Shown here: piece by piece, positions 17,040 to 25,593 of the stretch
How positions within the stretch are numbered: position 1 is the first letter of the stretch
Layout: the number at the start of each line of letters is the position of its first letter
Source of the DNA: Mangrovibacterium marinum
GTDB lineage: Bacteria > Bacteroidota > Bacteroidia > Bacteroidales > Prolixibacteraceae
NCBI RefSeq assembly: GCF_003046625.1
Contig: NZ_QAAD01000019.1
Span: 1-64,000, forward strand
DNA: 64,000 nucleotides
Reading direction: 5' to 3'
Position numbers and translations under genes: made by a program
Notes under the pieces: generated by a model
What the model was told of the DNA's origin: nothing
Seen by the model: the letters and a program-made list of their open reading frames with translations, nothing else
Database searches by the model: none

Positions 17040-18986
17040 CTATGCATTAAAATCAACAAGAAGACCAATTGAACGAGTGACCGAGGCAACGCTCCAGGCC
17101 TGCGACACAGCCCCTTTGGCCAAATGCGGCGGGTTGCCGTTGTACATCTCCGAGATGGAACCAATACAATGTTCGGTCATATCACCCTCAAAATCTTCCA
17201 ACATCCGTTTAAGCACGTGGATGCCTCCGCGTTTGTGCACATTCAGATAGGCTTCCGCGAAAAACTGAACCAACCAGGGCCAGGCTGCTCCCTGATATAT
17301 GACCCGGTTTCGCTGCACCACACTTCCGGTTACAATTCCCTCATAGTCGGGACTCTCCGGGCTCAACGAGCGCAAGCCCCGAGGGGTGAGCAACTGTTGC
17401 TTGGCCACACTAAGCACACACTTTTGCTTTTCCCGGTCAAGCGGGCTGTACTCCATAGCCGCTGCAATAACCATATTCGGTCGCACCGTCCAGTCCTTAT
17501 CAGTACTGTTAACCGAGTCGGCCAGATAAGCCTCTTCATCACTCCAGAAAGCTTCAGTGAACGACTTGGCAATAAGCGCCGGCATTGGCGCCCATTGCTC
17601 TATGAAGGTGCTATCGTGGGCTACTTCGGCCAGCTCCAAAGCAAAACATACGGCGTTATACCACAGCGCATTCACCTCAACAGGCATCGACAGGCGTTTC
17701 ACCACAGGTTCTCCGTCAACCACCGAATCCATCCAGCTTAATGGTAAATCCGTCCGGTCAGATCCAACCAATCCGTTGGGATACATCCGGATACCGTAGT
17801 CGGTACCGTTTTTATAGGCATTCAGGATGTCGGTCATCTGCTGGCCATATTTCAGCCAGATAGAGCTGCCGCACTTTTTGTAGCGACAGAGTTGCTGAAC
17901 GGCCCAAAAGAACCAGAGAGACACATCCAGACTTGCCGATCCGTCCTCCGGTCTGCCGGTAAACTTCGGGAAAAGTCCGTTTTTCAATCCTTTCAGCTGC
18001 GTATCAATCACCTGCTCAAAGGTTTCAGGATCGTCAAAAGAGAGCGTTAAGCCCGGCAGCGCCACGAAGGTCTGACGGGTAACACCAGTATACCAAGGAA
18101 AACCAGCGATAATATCAACTTCATTCTTATCACGAACAATAAACTGCTGCGCCGAATTTTTCAAGCAATTCAAAAAAGAAGTCCGAGGGACACGTTTGGA
18201 CGATTCTTTGGTAAACTTAGCCTTCAGCGATCCGGGCTTAACCGCGTTTGTTGATGCTGAAAAGATGATGCTCTCGCCCTTTTTAATGGCAAATTCGAAG
18301 TATCCGGGCACATACAGATCTTCCTGACAGTCGAATCCACGCTCCCGCTCCTTCTGATACTCGATCCGGTTATACCAGTGGGGCACAGGCACAAAATCGG
18401 CCTGTTTGGACAGTTGCATATTTAAAAACGGGTAGCCTTCGTAAAGCTTCATTTTAATGCCTTTATCCACCGGGATATATTTTGTATCGGCGTACATATT
18501 GGCTTTACTCAGCTCATGAATACTGCGGAAGGCCAGAAAAGGCTTCAGACGCAATGTTGTCGGAGAATTGGCTTCAACCAGGGTATACCGAATCAAGGCC
18601 TGCTCTTCGTTCTCAACCAACAGCCGCTCCTTGGTCAGCACAACACCGCCCACACGCCAGGTAGTCTTCGGCACATATTCAGCATCGAAATCACGGATAT
18701 ATTTGTGGCCTTTGGGTTCGTAATGGTCGCCTTCGTACTTGTGAATGCCCAGGTTAAATTCGGCACCATGCTGGATTACTGTTTCGTCGAGCGAGGCGAG
18801 CAGCAGATGCTTGTCGCCCGCCAGCCCTTCAATAGGCGAAATAAGGATACCATGATACTTGCGGGTGTTACAACCGGCAATCGTGGTACTCATATACGAA
18901 CCTGACCGATTGGAGCGAATAACTTCCCGGTTGAGAGAATACTCCAGATTGACCAATTTAGTTTTATCAAATTTAAGATAACTCAT
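17040..18986 (-). CDS. Glycogen debranching enzyme (amylo-alpha-1,6-glucosidase, GH133-like)
   Basis: A 648-aa enzyme that hydrolyses alpha-1,6 branch points of glycogen. The N-terminal half (to about residue 270) is the all-beta GDE_N domain, with the signature SNRSGSYMSTTIAGCNTRKYHG. The C-terminal half is the (alpha/alpha)6 GDE_C barrel, containing SLDVSLWFFWAVQQL and the late motif YQGAAWPWLVQFFAEAY. It heads the tight GDE-GT-GH57 unit. Its own promoter-like -7 box and a palindromic operator candidate lie in the 117-bp gap upstream, so this sub-operon is probably regulated separately from glgB and the GSCFA gene. Confidence 0.94.
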   Translation of the reverse strand: MSYLKFDKTKLVNLEYSLNREVIRSNRSGSYMSTTIAGCNTRKYHGILISPIEGLAGDKHLLLASLDETVIQHGAEFNLGIHKYEGDHYEPKGHKYIRDFDAEYVPKTTWRVGGVVLTKERLLVENEEQALIRYTLVEANSPTTLRLKPFLAFRSIHELSKANMYADTKYIPVDKGIKMKLYEGYPFLNMQLSKQADFVPVPHWYNRIEYQKERERGFDCQEDLYVPGYFEFAIKKGESIIFSASTNAVKPGSLKAKFTKESSKRVPRTSFLNCLKNSAQQFIVRDKNEVDIIAGFPWYTGVTRQTFVALPGLTLSFDDPETFEQVIDTQLKGLKNGLFPKFTGRPEDGSASLDVSLWFFWAVQQLCRYKKCGSSIWLKYGQQMTDILNAYKNGTDYGIRMYPNGLVGSDRTDLPLSWMDSVVDGEPVVKRLSMPVEVNALWYNAVCFALELAEVAHDSTFIEQWAPMPALIAKSFTEAFWSDEEAYLADSVNSTDKDWTVRPNMVIAAAMEYSPLDREKQKCVLSVAKQQLLTPRGLRSLSPESPDYEGIVTGSVVQRNRVIYQGAAWPWLVQFFAEAYLNVHKRGGIHVLKRMLEDFEGDMTEHCIGSISEMYNGNPPHLAKGAVSQAWSVASVTRSIGLLVDFNA

Positions 18987-19060
18987 AAGTTTCAGACTTT
19001 AGGCCTAAAAGTTTTACAATCGTAACTATTATCAGGAATTAATCAGGGGGTGATACTATA

Positions 19061-19068
19061 CAAAAATA
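19061..19068 (-). promoter_or_regulatory. Promoter -7 box before the debranching enzyme gene
   Basis: TATTTTTG on the minus strand matches TAnnTTTG and lies about 75 bp upstream of the start codon. The -33 position is occupied by a palindrome instead of TTTG. Confidence 0.5.
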
Positions 19069-19082
19069 GCGAAATATTTTTG

Positions 19083-19098
19083 AATGAACCGGTTCATT
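19083..19098. promoter_or_regulatory. LacI/GalR-like operator candidate (AATGAACC-GGTTCATT)
   Basis: A perfect 16-bp palindrome with a central CG, the usual form of LacI-family operators. It overlaps the -33 region of the debranching enzyme promoter, just past the stop codon of the GSCFA gene. A bound regulator there would be expected to affect RNA polymerase binding and so the GDE-GT-GH57 unit. Confidence 0.6.
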
Positions 19099-19103
19099 AT
19101 TGT

Positions 19104-20126
19104 TCATTGTTGCTCACATCCGTTCAGTTCCTGTTGAAAATATTCTTTTTCCCTGTCTAAGTTAAGCGAAGGGAAATTTATTATTAACTGGTTTATTTTA
19201 TCGATATGCTGTGTTAAGAACTTAACATATCCGGGAATATCCTTGCGAAAAGGACGATGGGCAACTGCTTTCCTCAGTTTTCCGATCTGCACCATCAGCC
19301 GGTGCGCCTCCTGACTAAGCAGCACATCGCTGAATTTGCCCCAGATATGCTCCACGGCAACCGGCGACAAATGCACTAAATCCGGGGCATAGAAGCGATA
19401 ATCCCGCAATTCGTCCATCACAATTTCGTAGGATGGAAAATAGTTGAAATGCTGCTTCCCGAAGGCTGCTGCCAACTGATCGAGCGCCAGCAACAAGGTC
19501 GATTTACTCAGCTGATTTCCATGCGCAGTATCCTTCAGGTGACGAATCGGGCTGACCGTTGACAGAAACTTCAACTTTGGGTTAAATTTCTGTAAACATG
19601 TTAACAATTCGGTAAATTCGCCTACAATTTGCTCCTGCGACAAGCGATAACGATGAAAATCGGATGCCGGAAACTTATGGCAATTCGCCACCGGGCCGGC
19701 TGCCTCTTTGCGTTCGTACACCCAGGACGTGCCCCATGTTAAAATCAGATAGTCGGCCTCTTTCAGAAAATCGTGTCCCAGTTGCAGTTGCTCATTCATT
19801 GCCGCCAGTGCTTCGTCGGCTGACGATGCGGAGTAACGGCTGTGAAAATCGAAGCTTCCCCACACCCCATTGTGTTCAAACAAATCGGCTTTACAATAGG
19901 GCTTGGGATCCATCAAACGGCGGAGGCTTGCCGCAATCGACAGGGGATTATAAAGAATGCCAAAAGGATTGATCAGCGTTTGAAATTTAAGCCCGGCCAT
20001 GATTTCACCAATATTTTCGGTAAAACACGAGCCCATAAACAGAATCTTGTCCTTATAACCAATCTTCCACGCATAATTCTCCAACTCAACGTCGGTAAAA
20101 TATCTGTTCATCCCTTCAGTCGTCAT
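19104..20126 (-). CDS. GSCFA domain protein
   Basis: A 340-aa protein of the GSCFA family, an SGNH-hydrolase-like family of unknown specific function, common in Bacteroidota. The name-giving motif GSCFTENIG is at residues 32-40, followed by NPFGILYNPLSIA. LILTWGTSWVYER and a late SYEIVMDELRDYRFYAPDLVHLS segment (with DLVH, resembling the DxxH block) support an esterase-like fold. Its ATG follows the TAA of the branching-enzyme gene with no intervening base, so translation is probably coupled. That places it in glycogen or sugar metabolism by context, but substrate and reaction are unknown. Confidence 0.9.
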   Translation of the reverse strand: MTTEGMNRYFTDVELENYAWKIGYKDKILFMGSCFTENIGEIMAGLKFQTLINPFGILYNPLSIAASLRRLMDPKPYCKADLFEHNGVWGSFDFHSRYSASSADEALAAMNEQLQLGHDFLKEADYLILTWGTSWVYERKEAAGPVANCHKFPASDFHRYRLSQEQIVGEFTELLTCLQKFNPKLKFLSTVSPIRHLKDTAHGNQLSKSTLLLALDQLAAAFGKQHFNYFPSYEIVMDELRDYRFYAPDLVHLSPVAVEHIWGKFSDVLLSQEAHRLMVQIGKLRKAVAHRPFRKDIPGYVKFLTQHIDKINQLIINFPSLNLDREKEYFQQELNGCEQQ

Positions 20127-22139
20127 TTATCGTACTCGTTTAAATGCTTGCTTTTTCAACACCATGGCTGTTCTGGCCGGGAGATACAAATTCAGATAAT
20201 GCTGACTTGTCAACCCACCCGAAGGCTTGGTATAATAAGTCATACTGTGGTCGATCCGTCCTTGTCCGCCAAAGCGATCTTCATCGGTATCGAACAGGAT
20301 CTTCCATTTCGAAGCTTCAAGCGGAATGCCATAACCGGTAAACGACTGTACCGGATTGAAATTAAACACCAGCAAATAATCGCCCCGCTGGAAAGCCAGA
20401 ATTTGGTCTCCCTTATTGTCAAAGCGGTGGTACACTTCCGGAATGTTCAAAACATGATGATCCTGAATCCAGTGAATCATTTCGCGATCGAAATCGGCCA
20501 GCCAGTGAAAGCGCAGTTCTTTGTCTTCAGCGATGCTCCATAAACGGCGGGCATGCTTAAAGGACCAGTTATTGCCCTCGCGCGGAAAGTCAATCCACTC
20601 GGGGTGGCCAAACTCGTTACCCATAAAATTGAGATACGAGCCACCGGCCGTTGCCGCTGTTATTAAACGAATCATTTTATGCAAGGCAATACCGCGGTCA
20701 ACAGTCATATTGGGCTGATCCTTGCGCATACTGAAATACATTTCTTTATCAATCAGGCGGAAGATGATGGTTTTGTCGCCCACTAGCGCCTGGTCGTGCG
20801 ACTCGGCATAGCTCACCACTTTCTCGTCCATCCGCTTGGAGGTTAGTTCGTAGAAAATTTGCCCGACATCCCAGTTTTCATCGGCCACCTCTTTAATTAG
20901 TTTAATCCAGAAATCCGGCACGCCCATCGCCATACGGTAATCGAAGCCAAGCCCGCCATCGGCCAATGGACTAGCCAAGCCTGGCATTCCGCTCATCTCT
21001 TCGGCAATCGACAAAGCTTTCGGATTGATTTCGTGGATCAATTTATTGGCCAGGTAGAAATAGGTGGTTGCCTCAACATCCACATTGGCGTTGTAATAAT
21101 CGTCGTAACCGGTAAATGCTTTTCCCAGTCCATGATCGAAATACAACATACTGGTCACCCCGTCGAAACGGAAACCGTCAAATTTAAACTCCTCGAGCCA
21201 CCAGCGTATATTGGAGAGCAGAAAGTGCAGCACTTCGTTTTTTCCGTAGTTAAAACAATAGGAATCCCAGGCAGGATGCTCGCCTTTTCCGCCATCGTGG
21301 AAAAACTGATAACGGGTACCATCATAGCGGCCCAGCCCTTCGTTTTCATTTTTCACCGCATGCGAGTGCACCAGATCCATAATCACGGCCAGGCCCATAC
21401 CATGAGCTTCATCAATCAGGGCTTTCAACTCATCGGGCGTGCCAAAACGCGAGGAAGGTGCAAAAAAGCTGGACACATGATAACCAAAGCTGCCGTAATA
21501 CGGATGCTCGGGAACAGCCATCAGCTGAACAGTATTGTAACCTGCCGCCTTTATGCGGGGCAACACCTGCTCGCGAAACTCATTATAGCTGTGTACCCTT
21601 TCTTCTTCGCCAGCCATACCGACGTGACTTTCATAAACCAGCGGGGCATCGTCGCCACGACTAAAATCCGGATTTTTCCATTGATAAGTCTGCTCCGGCC
21701 CCCAGACCTGTGCGCTAAACAACTTGGTGGTGTCGTCCTGAACGGCACGATTCACCCAAGCGGGGATGCGGGTTCCCTGTCCACCATCCCATTCAATATG
21801 AAAGGCATAAAGATCGCCGTGCTTTAACTGGTCATGTCCGAGTACCAACTCCCAATTGCCATTGCCCACCGACTGAAACCGGTAAGCCTCCTCCTTTGCC
21901 CAATGATTGCATTCACCAATCAGGTAAATCGCCGTTGCGTTGGGCGCCCAGTCGCGAAAAATCCACTGATCATCCGTGCGATGCAGGCCGTAATAATTAT
22001 AGCCGTTGGCAAATTCGCGCAAGCTTTGTCCCTGCGTCAATTCGTTTTCTTTTTGTATTGCTTCCTGGTAACGCGAAAGGATAACCTGGCTGTGTACCTT
22101 CAGCCAGGGGTCGTTCTCGATTAGTTTTAAGGTTTCCAT
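20127..22139 (-). CDS. glgB: 1,4-alpha-glucan branching enzyme (GH13)
   Basis: It introduces alpha-1,6 branches into glycogen by moving short alpha-1,4 chains. It is about 670 aa and resembles the eukaryotic-type (GBE1-like) branching enzymes. A CBM48-like N-terminal domain carries WIFRDWAPNATAIYLIGECN. The GH13 catalytic residues are Asp in GFRFDGVTSM (about 324), Glu in SIAEEMSG (about 379) and Asp in AESHDQALVGDK (about 448). NEFGHPEWIDFPREGN is another family motif. The start is placed at ATG 22139 (METLKLIEND) rather than an in-frame upstream codon whose extension looks non-coding. It is the first gene of the glycogen cluster. Confidence 0.96.
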   Translation of the reverse strand: METLKLIENDPWLKVHSQVILSRYQEAIQKENELTQGQSLREFANGYNYYGLHRTDDQWIFRDWAPNATAIYLIGECNHWAKEEAYRFQSVGNGNWELVLGHDQLKHGDLYAFHIEWDGGQGTRIPAWVNRAVQDDTTKLFSAQVWGPEQTYQWKNPDFSRGDDAPLVYESHVGMAGEEERVHSYNEFREQVLPRIKAAGYNTVQLMAVPEHPYYGSFGYHVSSFFAPSSRFGTPDELKALIDEAHGMGLAVIMDLVHSHAVKNENEGLGRYDGTRYQFFHDGGKGEHPAWDSYCFNYGKNEVLHFLLSNIRWWLEEFKFDGFRFDGVTSMLYFDHGLGKAFTGYDDYYNANVDVEATTYFYLANKLIHEINPKALSIAEEMSGMPGLASPLADGGLGFDYRMAMGVPDFWIKLIKEVADENWDVGQIFYELTSKRMDEKVVSYAESHDQALVGDKTIIFRLIDKEMYFSMRKDQPNMTVDRGIALHKMIRLITAATAGGSYLNFMGNEFGHPEWIDFPREGNNWSFKHARRLWSIAEDKELRFHWLADFDREMIHWIQDHHVLNIPEVYHRFDNKGDQILAFQRGDYLLVFNFNPVQSFTGYGIPLEASKWKILFDTDEDRFGGQGRIDHSMTYYTKPSGGLTSQHYLNLYLPARTAMVLKKQAFKRVR

Positions 22140-22549
22140 AGTTGTCTGCGTTTTTTCTAAAGATAGACAATTACAGCTAGCCAACGGTGCGACGATCCGG
22201 GATTTAATCCATATTTTAGGACATCTTCAGACAAACTTCACATTCGAATCTTCATGTATTTGCCACAATTTGCGGAATGGAACACACCAGCATATTATAA
22301 ACTTAAGGCCACATTATCAATCTAAGACAGCGAGACAGAAGCTTCTGGCATAACGACAGAAAACACAGATGACTCCGGGGAATCACCACCAGGAATGAAA
22401 GTTTAGGATTCTTTCAACTATACTGTTGTCGTTGTTTTCACAAGTTGTCGGGTTGTCGTTCCACCTCTAGTCAAAAACAGTTATTGGCATGGTGCCTTAG
22501 CACCTCTGCGGAGTAGACTTTCACAGAAAAGCATCCTACAACAAACAAA
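22140..22549. other. Intergenic region between glgB and queG
   Basis: It holds a weak minus-strand -7-like box (TATCTTTA at about 22158-22165) for glgB and, at 22370-22525, a full family B repeat. No gene is seen. Confidence 0.5.
22370..22525 (-). repeat. Family B dispersed intergenic repeat, copy B1 (full length)
   Basis: Read on the minus strand it runs from AAGTCTACTCCGCAGAGG through ACTAGAGGTGGAACGACAA and GTGAAAACAACGACAACAG to TTCATTCCTGGTGGTGATT and CCCCGGAGTCAT. It shares its whole length with copy B3. The central part has tandem GTTGTCG-type words; the end carries the inverted repeat GATTCC/GGAATC (one change in this copy). Confidence 0.8.
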
Positions 22550-23482
22550 TCAATCCTCCGATTCGAGGAACTTCAGGTTGCGCATCAGCCCGCTGTATTT
22601 GGTTCGTTTTACGGCCGACTTCCGAAAAAGCCGGGAGAAGAGTGCCTCATCCATCGTTTGCCATTCCTGGCGGGTCAGCTCCATCAGCCGTGGAGGTGGA
22701 TCGAAAGCAGCTTCGTCGTGCGGCTCGGCTTTCAGATTCCAGGGGCACACATCCTGGCATATATCGCAACCAAAAACCCGATCGTTGAATTGGCCTTTGA
22801 GAGACTCATCAATCTCGCCGCGCTGCTCGATGGTTTGATACGAAATACATCGCCGGGCATCAACCACATAAGGCGCAACAATGGCCTTTGTCGGACAAGC
22901 ATCGATGCAACGCGTGCAGTTTCCGCAATGATTGCTGACCATTCGCTCATCCGGCTCAAGCTCCAGATCGATCAGCAACTCGCCAATAAAGAAAAAGCTG
23001 CCATGCTCCACCGAAATCAGGTTGGTATTTTTTCCGATCCAGCCCAGGCCGGCGCGCACGGCCCACGCCTTATCCAACACGGGGGCCGAGTCGACAAAAG
23101 CGCGTGCATTGCAAGGAGCGACGGCCTCATGAATGAAGGCCAGAAGTTCTTTCAACTTATCCTTCAACACAAAATGATAATCGGTACCGTAAGCATATTT
23201 CGAGAGAACGGGCGCCTGCGGATCAAGCTGCTTCTCTTTTGGGGAGTAATTCAGCAGAACCGAAATCACCGATTTGGTACCTTCATGTAACAACCGCGGA
23301 TCGAGGCGCTTTTCCCGGTTGCGCGCCATATATTCCATCTCGCCGTTCATGCCTTCGGCCAACCAACGTTCCAACCGATCCTTTTCGCCAGTCAGATAAG
23401 TTGCCGCTGAAATACCGCAGGCCAAAAATCCCAATTCAAGGGCCTTCCTTTTTATTTTTTCTCGTTGTTCTCGCTTATCCAT
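22550..23482 (-). CDS. queG: Epoxyqueuosine reductase (QueG)
   Basis: QueG carries out the last step of queuosine synthesis, reducing epoxyqueuosine to queuosine on tRNA with a cobalamin cofactor and two [4Fe-4S] clusters. The 310-aa protein has the cobalamin-binding N-terminal domain with VDSAPV (Asp131 is the likely proton donor). Cluster ligands are C186, C189, C192, C196 (CGNCTRCIDACP) and C239, C242, C246 (CDICQDVCP). It lies 16 kb from the other queuosine genes of the window and beside Fe-S assembly genes on the same strand, but a terminator separates it from them. Confidence 0.96.
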   Translation of the reverse strand: MDKREQREKIKRKALELGFLACGISAATYLTGEKDRLERWLAEGMNGEMEYMARNREKRLDPRLLHEGTKSVISVLLNYSPKEKQLDPQAPVLSKYAYGTDYHFVLKDKLKELLAFIHEAVAPCNARAFVDSAPVLDKAWAVRAGLGWIGKNTNLISVEHGSFFFIGELLIDLELEPDERMVSNHCGNCTRCIDACPTKAIVAPYVVDARRCISYQTIEQRGEIDESLKGQFNDRVFGCDICQDVCPWNLKAEPHDEAAFDPPPRLMELTRQEWQTMDEALFSRLFRKSAVKRTKYSGLMRNLKFLESED

Positions 23483-23494
23483 CAGTCAACAAGG

Positions 23495-23522
23495 TATAAA
23501 AAAACCCGGGTTATCCGGGTTT
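23495..23522 (-). terminator. Terminator of the sufE/SufT-like operon
   Basis: An 8-bp stem (AAACCCGG / CCGGGTTT) is followed on the minus strand by a run of seven T in total. It lies just downstream of the SufT-like gene and upstream of queG. Confidence 0.85.
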
Positions 23523-23553
23523 ATATCTGAAAGCTTTCCATTGCTGTCTTTCG

Positions 23554-23859
23554 TTAAAAGAAACCTAACTCGAGGCGGGCTTCTTCACTCATCATCGACT
23601 TATCCCAGGGCGGCTCGAAGGTCAGCTCCACATGAGCATCTTCAACCCCCTCAACAGCTAAGGCGGCCTGCCGGGCATCTTCAACCAGCATATCGGCCAC
23701 CGGACAACCGGGAGCAGTCAGGGTCATCACAATGTTGGCTTTGTTGTTTTCGTCCACATCCACATTGTATACCAGCCCCAGGTCGTATATATTAACCGGA
23801 ATCTCCGGATCGTAAACATCTTTCAGTTTCTCGATAATCAGATCTATTCTCTTATCCAT
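23554..23859 (-). CDS. SufT-like / MIP18 family (DUF59) Fe-S assembly protein
   Basis: A 101-aa single-domain DUF59 protein. Family members (SufT, PaaD, MIP18) help deliver Fe-S clusters. Family motifs are visible: VYDPEIPVNIYDLGLVY (residues 15-31) and LTAPGCPVADML (about 47-58), with the conserved Cys of the APGCP segment. The C-terminal EPPWDKSMMSEEAR motif is the usual end of SufT-type proteins. It follows sufE after 12 bp on the same strand, so the pair is an operon. This supports a role as an accessory of the SUF system whose core genes lie at 32-39 kb. Confidence 0.9.
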   Translation of the reverse strand: MDKRIDLIIEKLKDVYDPEIPVNIYDLGLVYNVDVDENNKANIVMTLTAPGCPVADMLVEDARQAALAVEGVEDAHVELTFEPPWDKSMMSEEARLELGFF

Positions 23860-23871
23860 ATTGCCTTTCTC

Positions 23872-24294
23872 CTATTCTGAAATCTTCTTATAAGCAACAG
23901 CGTATAACTTGATTTGTTTGATCATGGCCACCAGTCCATTGGAGCGTGTTGGCGACAAGTGTTGTTTCAAGCCGATGTCGTCGACAAAATGCAGATCGCT
24001 GCCCAAAATTTCGTCCGGCGTACGTCCCGACACAACACGCAACAACAGGGCTACCAGGCCTTTTACAATCACTGCATCACTTTCGCCGCGGAAATAAAGC
24101 TTACCATCCTTCATCTCCGGCAACAGCCATACCCGGCTTTGGCAGCCTTTAATCACATACTGGTCGTTTTTATCTTTCGCGTCCAGTTCGGGCAAGTCGT
24201 TGCCCAACTCAATCAGGTAACTATATTTGTCCATCCAGTCTTCATAGATCGAAAACTCATCGTTTATTTCCTGCTGGATTTGCTCAATGGTCAT
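23872..24294 (-). CDS. sufE: SufE family sulfur acceptor
   Basis: SufE accepts persulfide sulfur from the cysteine desulfurase SufS and passes it to the SufBCD scaffold. The 140-aa protein has the acceptor Cys51 in VIKGCQSRVWL, followed by the typical RGESDAVIVKGLVALLL helix and the late LSPTRSNGLVAMI motif. It is the first gene of a two-gene operon with the SufT-like protein. Its partner SufS is encoded about 8 kb away. Confidence 0.95.
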   Translation of the reverse strand: MTIEQIQQEINDEFSIYEDWMDKYSYLIELGNDLPELDAKDKNDQYVIKGCQSRVWLLPEMKDGKLYFRGESDAVIVKGLVALLLRVVSGRTPDEILGSDLHFVDDIGLKQHLSPTRSNGLVAMIKQIKLYAVAYKKISE

Positions 24295-24463
24295 AATTCA
24301 AAATTTTACTACATAATGCGATGGTAAATGTCGCAAAAATTTCAGCCCGCCCAAGCGATCAGTTCTTTTCGGTCCGAAGAATTAAAGAAAAGACAAGAAA
24401 AGCCTTCTTTCATTGAATAATTCTAAATTACAGGCAGACGTCGCAGTAAGGACTTATTTTTCT

Positions 24464-24471
24464 TAATTTTG
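24464..24471 (+). promoter_or_regulatory. Promoter -7 box for rubrerythrin
   Basis: TAATTTTG matches TAnnTTTG and lies 41 bp upstream of the rubrerythrin ATG. No clear -33 TTTG is present. Confidence 0.45.
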
Positions 24472-24512
24472 ATAGTGTAGAAAACCAAGAATTAACCTTT
24501 AAATAATTACAG

Positions 24513-25085
24513 ATGAGTTTAAAAGGAACAAAAACCGAGCAGAATCTGCTGAAAGCTTTTGCCGGTGAATCGCAAGCAAAAAACCGCTATGAATTTTTTG
24601 CCAAACAAGCCCGCAAAGAAGGACTGGAACAAATTGCGGCTCTTTTCGAGGAAACAGCCATCAACGAACAAGCCCATGCCAAGCGCTTTTTCCGCTTTTT
24701 GGAAGGTGGCATGGTTGAAATAACAGCCAGCTATCCGGCCGGCATGATTGGCACCACGCTGGAAAACCTGCAAGCAGCCGCCGACGGCGAAAATGAAGAA
24801 TGGACAGAGCTATACCCCGAGTTTGCCCGCATTGCCGAGGAAGAAGGCTTCAAACAAATTGCGACTGTCTTTAAAACAATTGCAAAAATTGAAAAACACC
24901 ACGAAGAGCGCTACCGCACCCTGTGCAAAAATCTGGAAGAAGGAAAAGTGTTTGAACGCGAAGGAAAAGTAACCTGGAAATGCCGCGTTTGCGGGTTCCT
25001 GCACGAATCGGCCCGCCCACCCAAAAAATGCCCGGCCTGCGAACACGAACAGGCCTACTTCGAAATTGAAGCTACAAACTATTAG
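24513..25085 (+). CDS. Rubrerythrin
   Basis: A 190-aa non-haem di-iron peroxidase that reduces hydrogen peroxide in anaerobes. The N-terminal ferritin-like four-helix domain has the iron-ligand glutamates in [30 protein letters not shown] and [14 protein letters not shown]-terminal rubredoxin-like domain has two Cys pairs (CRVC and CPAC, spaced as in [20 protein letters not shown]) for a single iron. The gene is alone on its strand with a promoter box and terminator. It suggests an anaerobic or oxygen-sensitive lifestyle with peroxide defence. Confidence 0.96.
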   Translation: MSLKGTKTEQNLLKAFAGESQAKNRYEFFAKQARKEGLEQIAALFEETAINEQAHAKRFFRFLEGGMVEITASYPAGMIGTTLENLQAAADGENEEWTELYPEFARIAEEEGFKQIATVFKTIAKIEKHHEERYRTLCKNLEEGKVFEREGKVTWKCRVCGFLHESARPPKKCPACEHEQAYFEIEATNY

Positions 25086-25093
25086 CAAATACA

Positions 25094-25126
25094 AAACCGG
25101 GCCGCTAAAAGCCCGGTTTCTTTTTT
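25094..25126 (+). terminator. Rubrerythrin terminator
   Basis: The stem AACCGGGC / GCCCGGTT is followed by TCTTTTTT on the plus strand, directly after the rubrerythrin stop codon. Confidence 0.9.
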
Positions 25127-25130
25127 AGCC

Positions 25131-25190
25131 GAAAGTCTACCACACCAGAGGCACTAAAGCGCAATAACTGGTTTTGATTAGAGGTGGAAC
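25131..25190 (+). repeat. Partial family B repeat, copy B2 (5' half)
   Basis: It matches the first 60 bp of family B (AAAGTCTACCACACCAGAGG to TTGATTAGAGGTGGAAC). It then breaks off exactly where the GTTGTCG-rich core would begin. It lies between the rubrerythrin terminator and the next gene. Confidence 0.75.
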
Positions 25191-25365
25191 AGCATCAGAG
25201 CCATTGGATAATCTACCGGATTGGCTCATGGCGTACATCAACTGTCATTGCAACTTAAGCCATTTTACCTGCGGAGTATTCGTGAAAATTTGCCAAATTG
25301 ACAGCTGTTCGTGTGGCCGTTGGCAAACCGGTCGCTGGCACATACTTTGTCGCAACACAAAAGTT

Positions 25366-25593
25366 ATGAGACTGAAACAATTTTTACGAAAACACAAATG
25401 GCAGATCGCCGGACTTAGCATCGGCCTGCTGGCCGGATACCTGTACTGGTACTTTGTGGGTTGTACATCGGGCAGCTGCCCCATCCAGGCAAACTGGCAC
25501 ACCAGCACACTCTATGGCGGTGTACTCGGCTACCTGGTGAGCGATTTGAAAAAGAAACCCCAGGATAAAAAAGACAACAATGGAACAATTTAA
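25366..25593 (+). CDS. Small membrane protein, DUF6132 family
   Basis: A 75-aa protein with two hydrophobic segments (WQIAGLSIGLLAGYLYWYFV and a second around LYGGVLGYLVSDL) separated by a short loop with two cysteines (GCTSGSCPI). It ends in a Lys-rich cytosolic tail. The composition and CTSGSCPI motif match the DUF6132 family, of unknown function, often found near thioredoxin-like genes. The start is placed at ATG 25366; an upstream in-frame ATG would add about 64 residues that overlap a dispersed repeat. Its end overlaps the thioredoxin start by 14 bp, so the two are co-translated, hinting at a redox role for the paired cysteines. Confidence 0.75.
   Translation: MRLKQFLRKHKWQIAGLSIGLLAGYLYWYFVGCTSGSCPIQANWHTSTLYGGVLGYLVSDLKKKPQDKKDNNGTI

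Noticed and set aside
22240-22260. A possible tRNA T-loop (TTCGAATC)
   Set aside because: No matching acceptor, anticodon or D-arm could be folded around it; no tRNA was found anywhere in the window.
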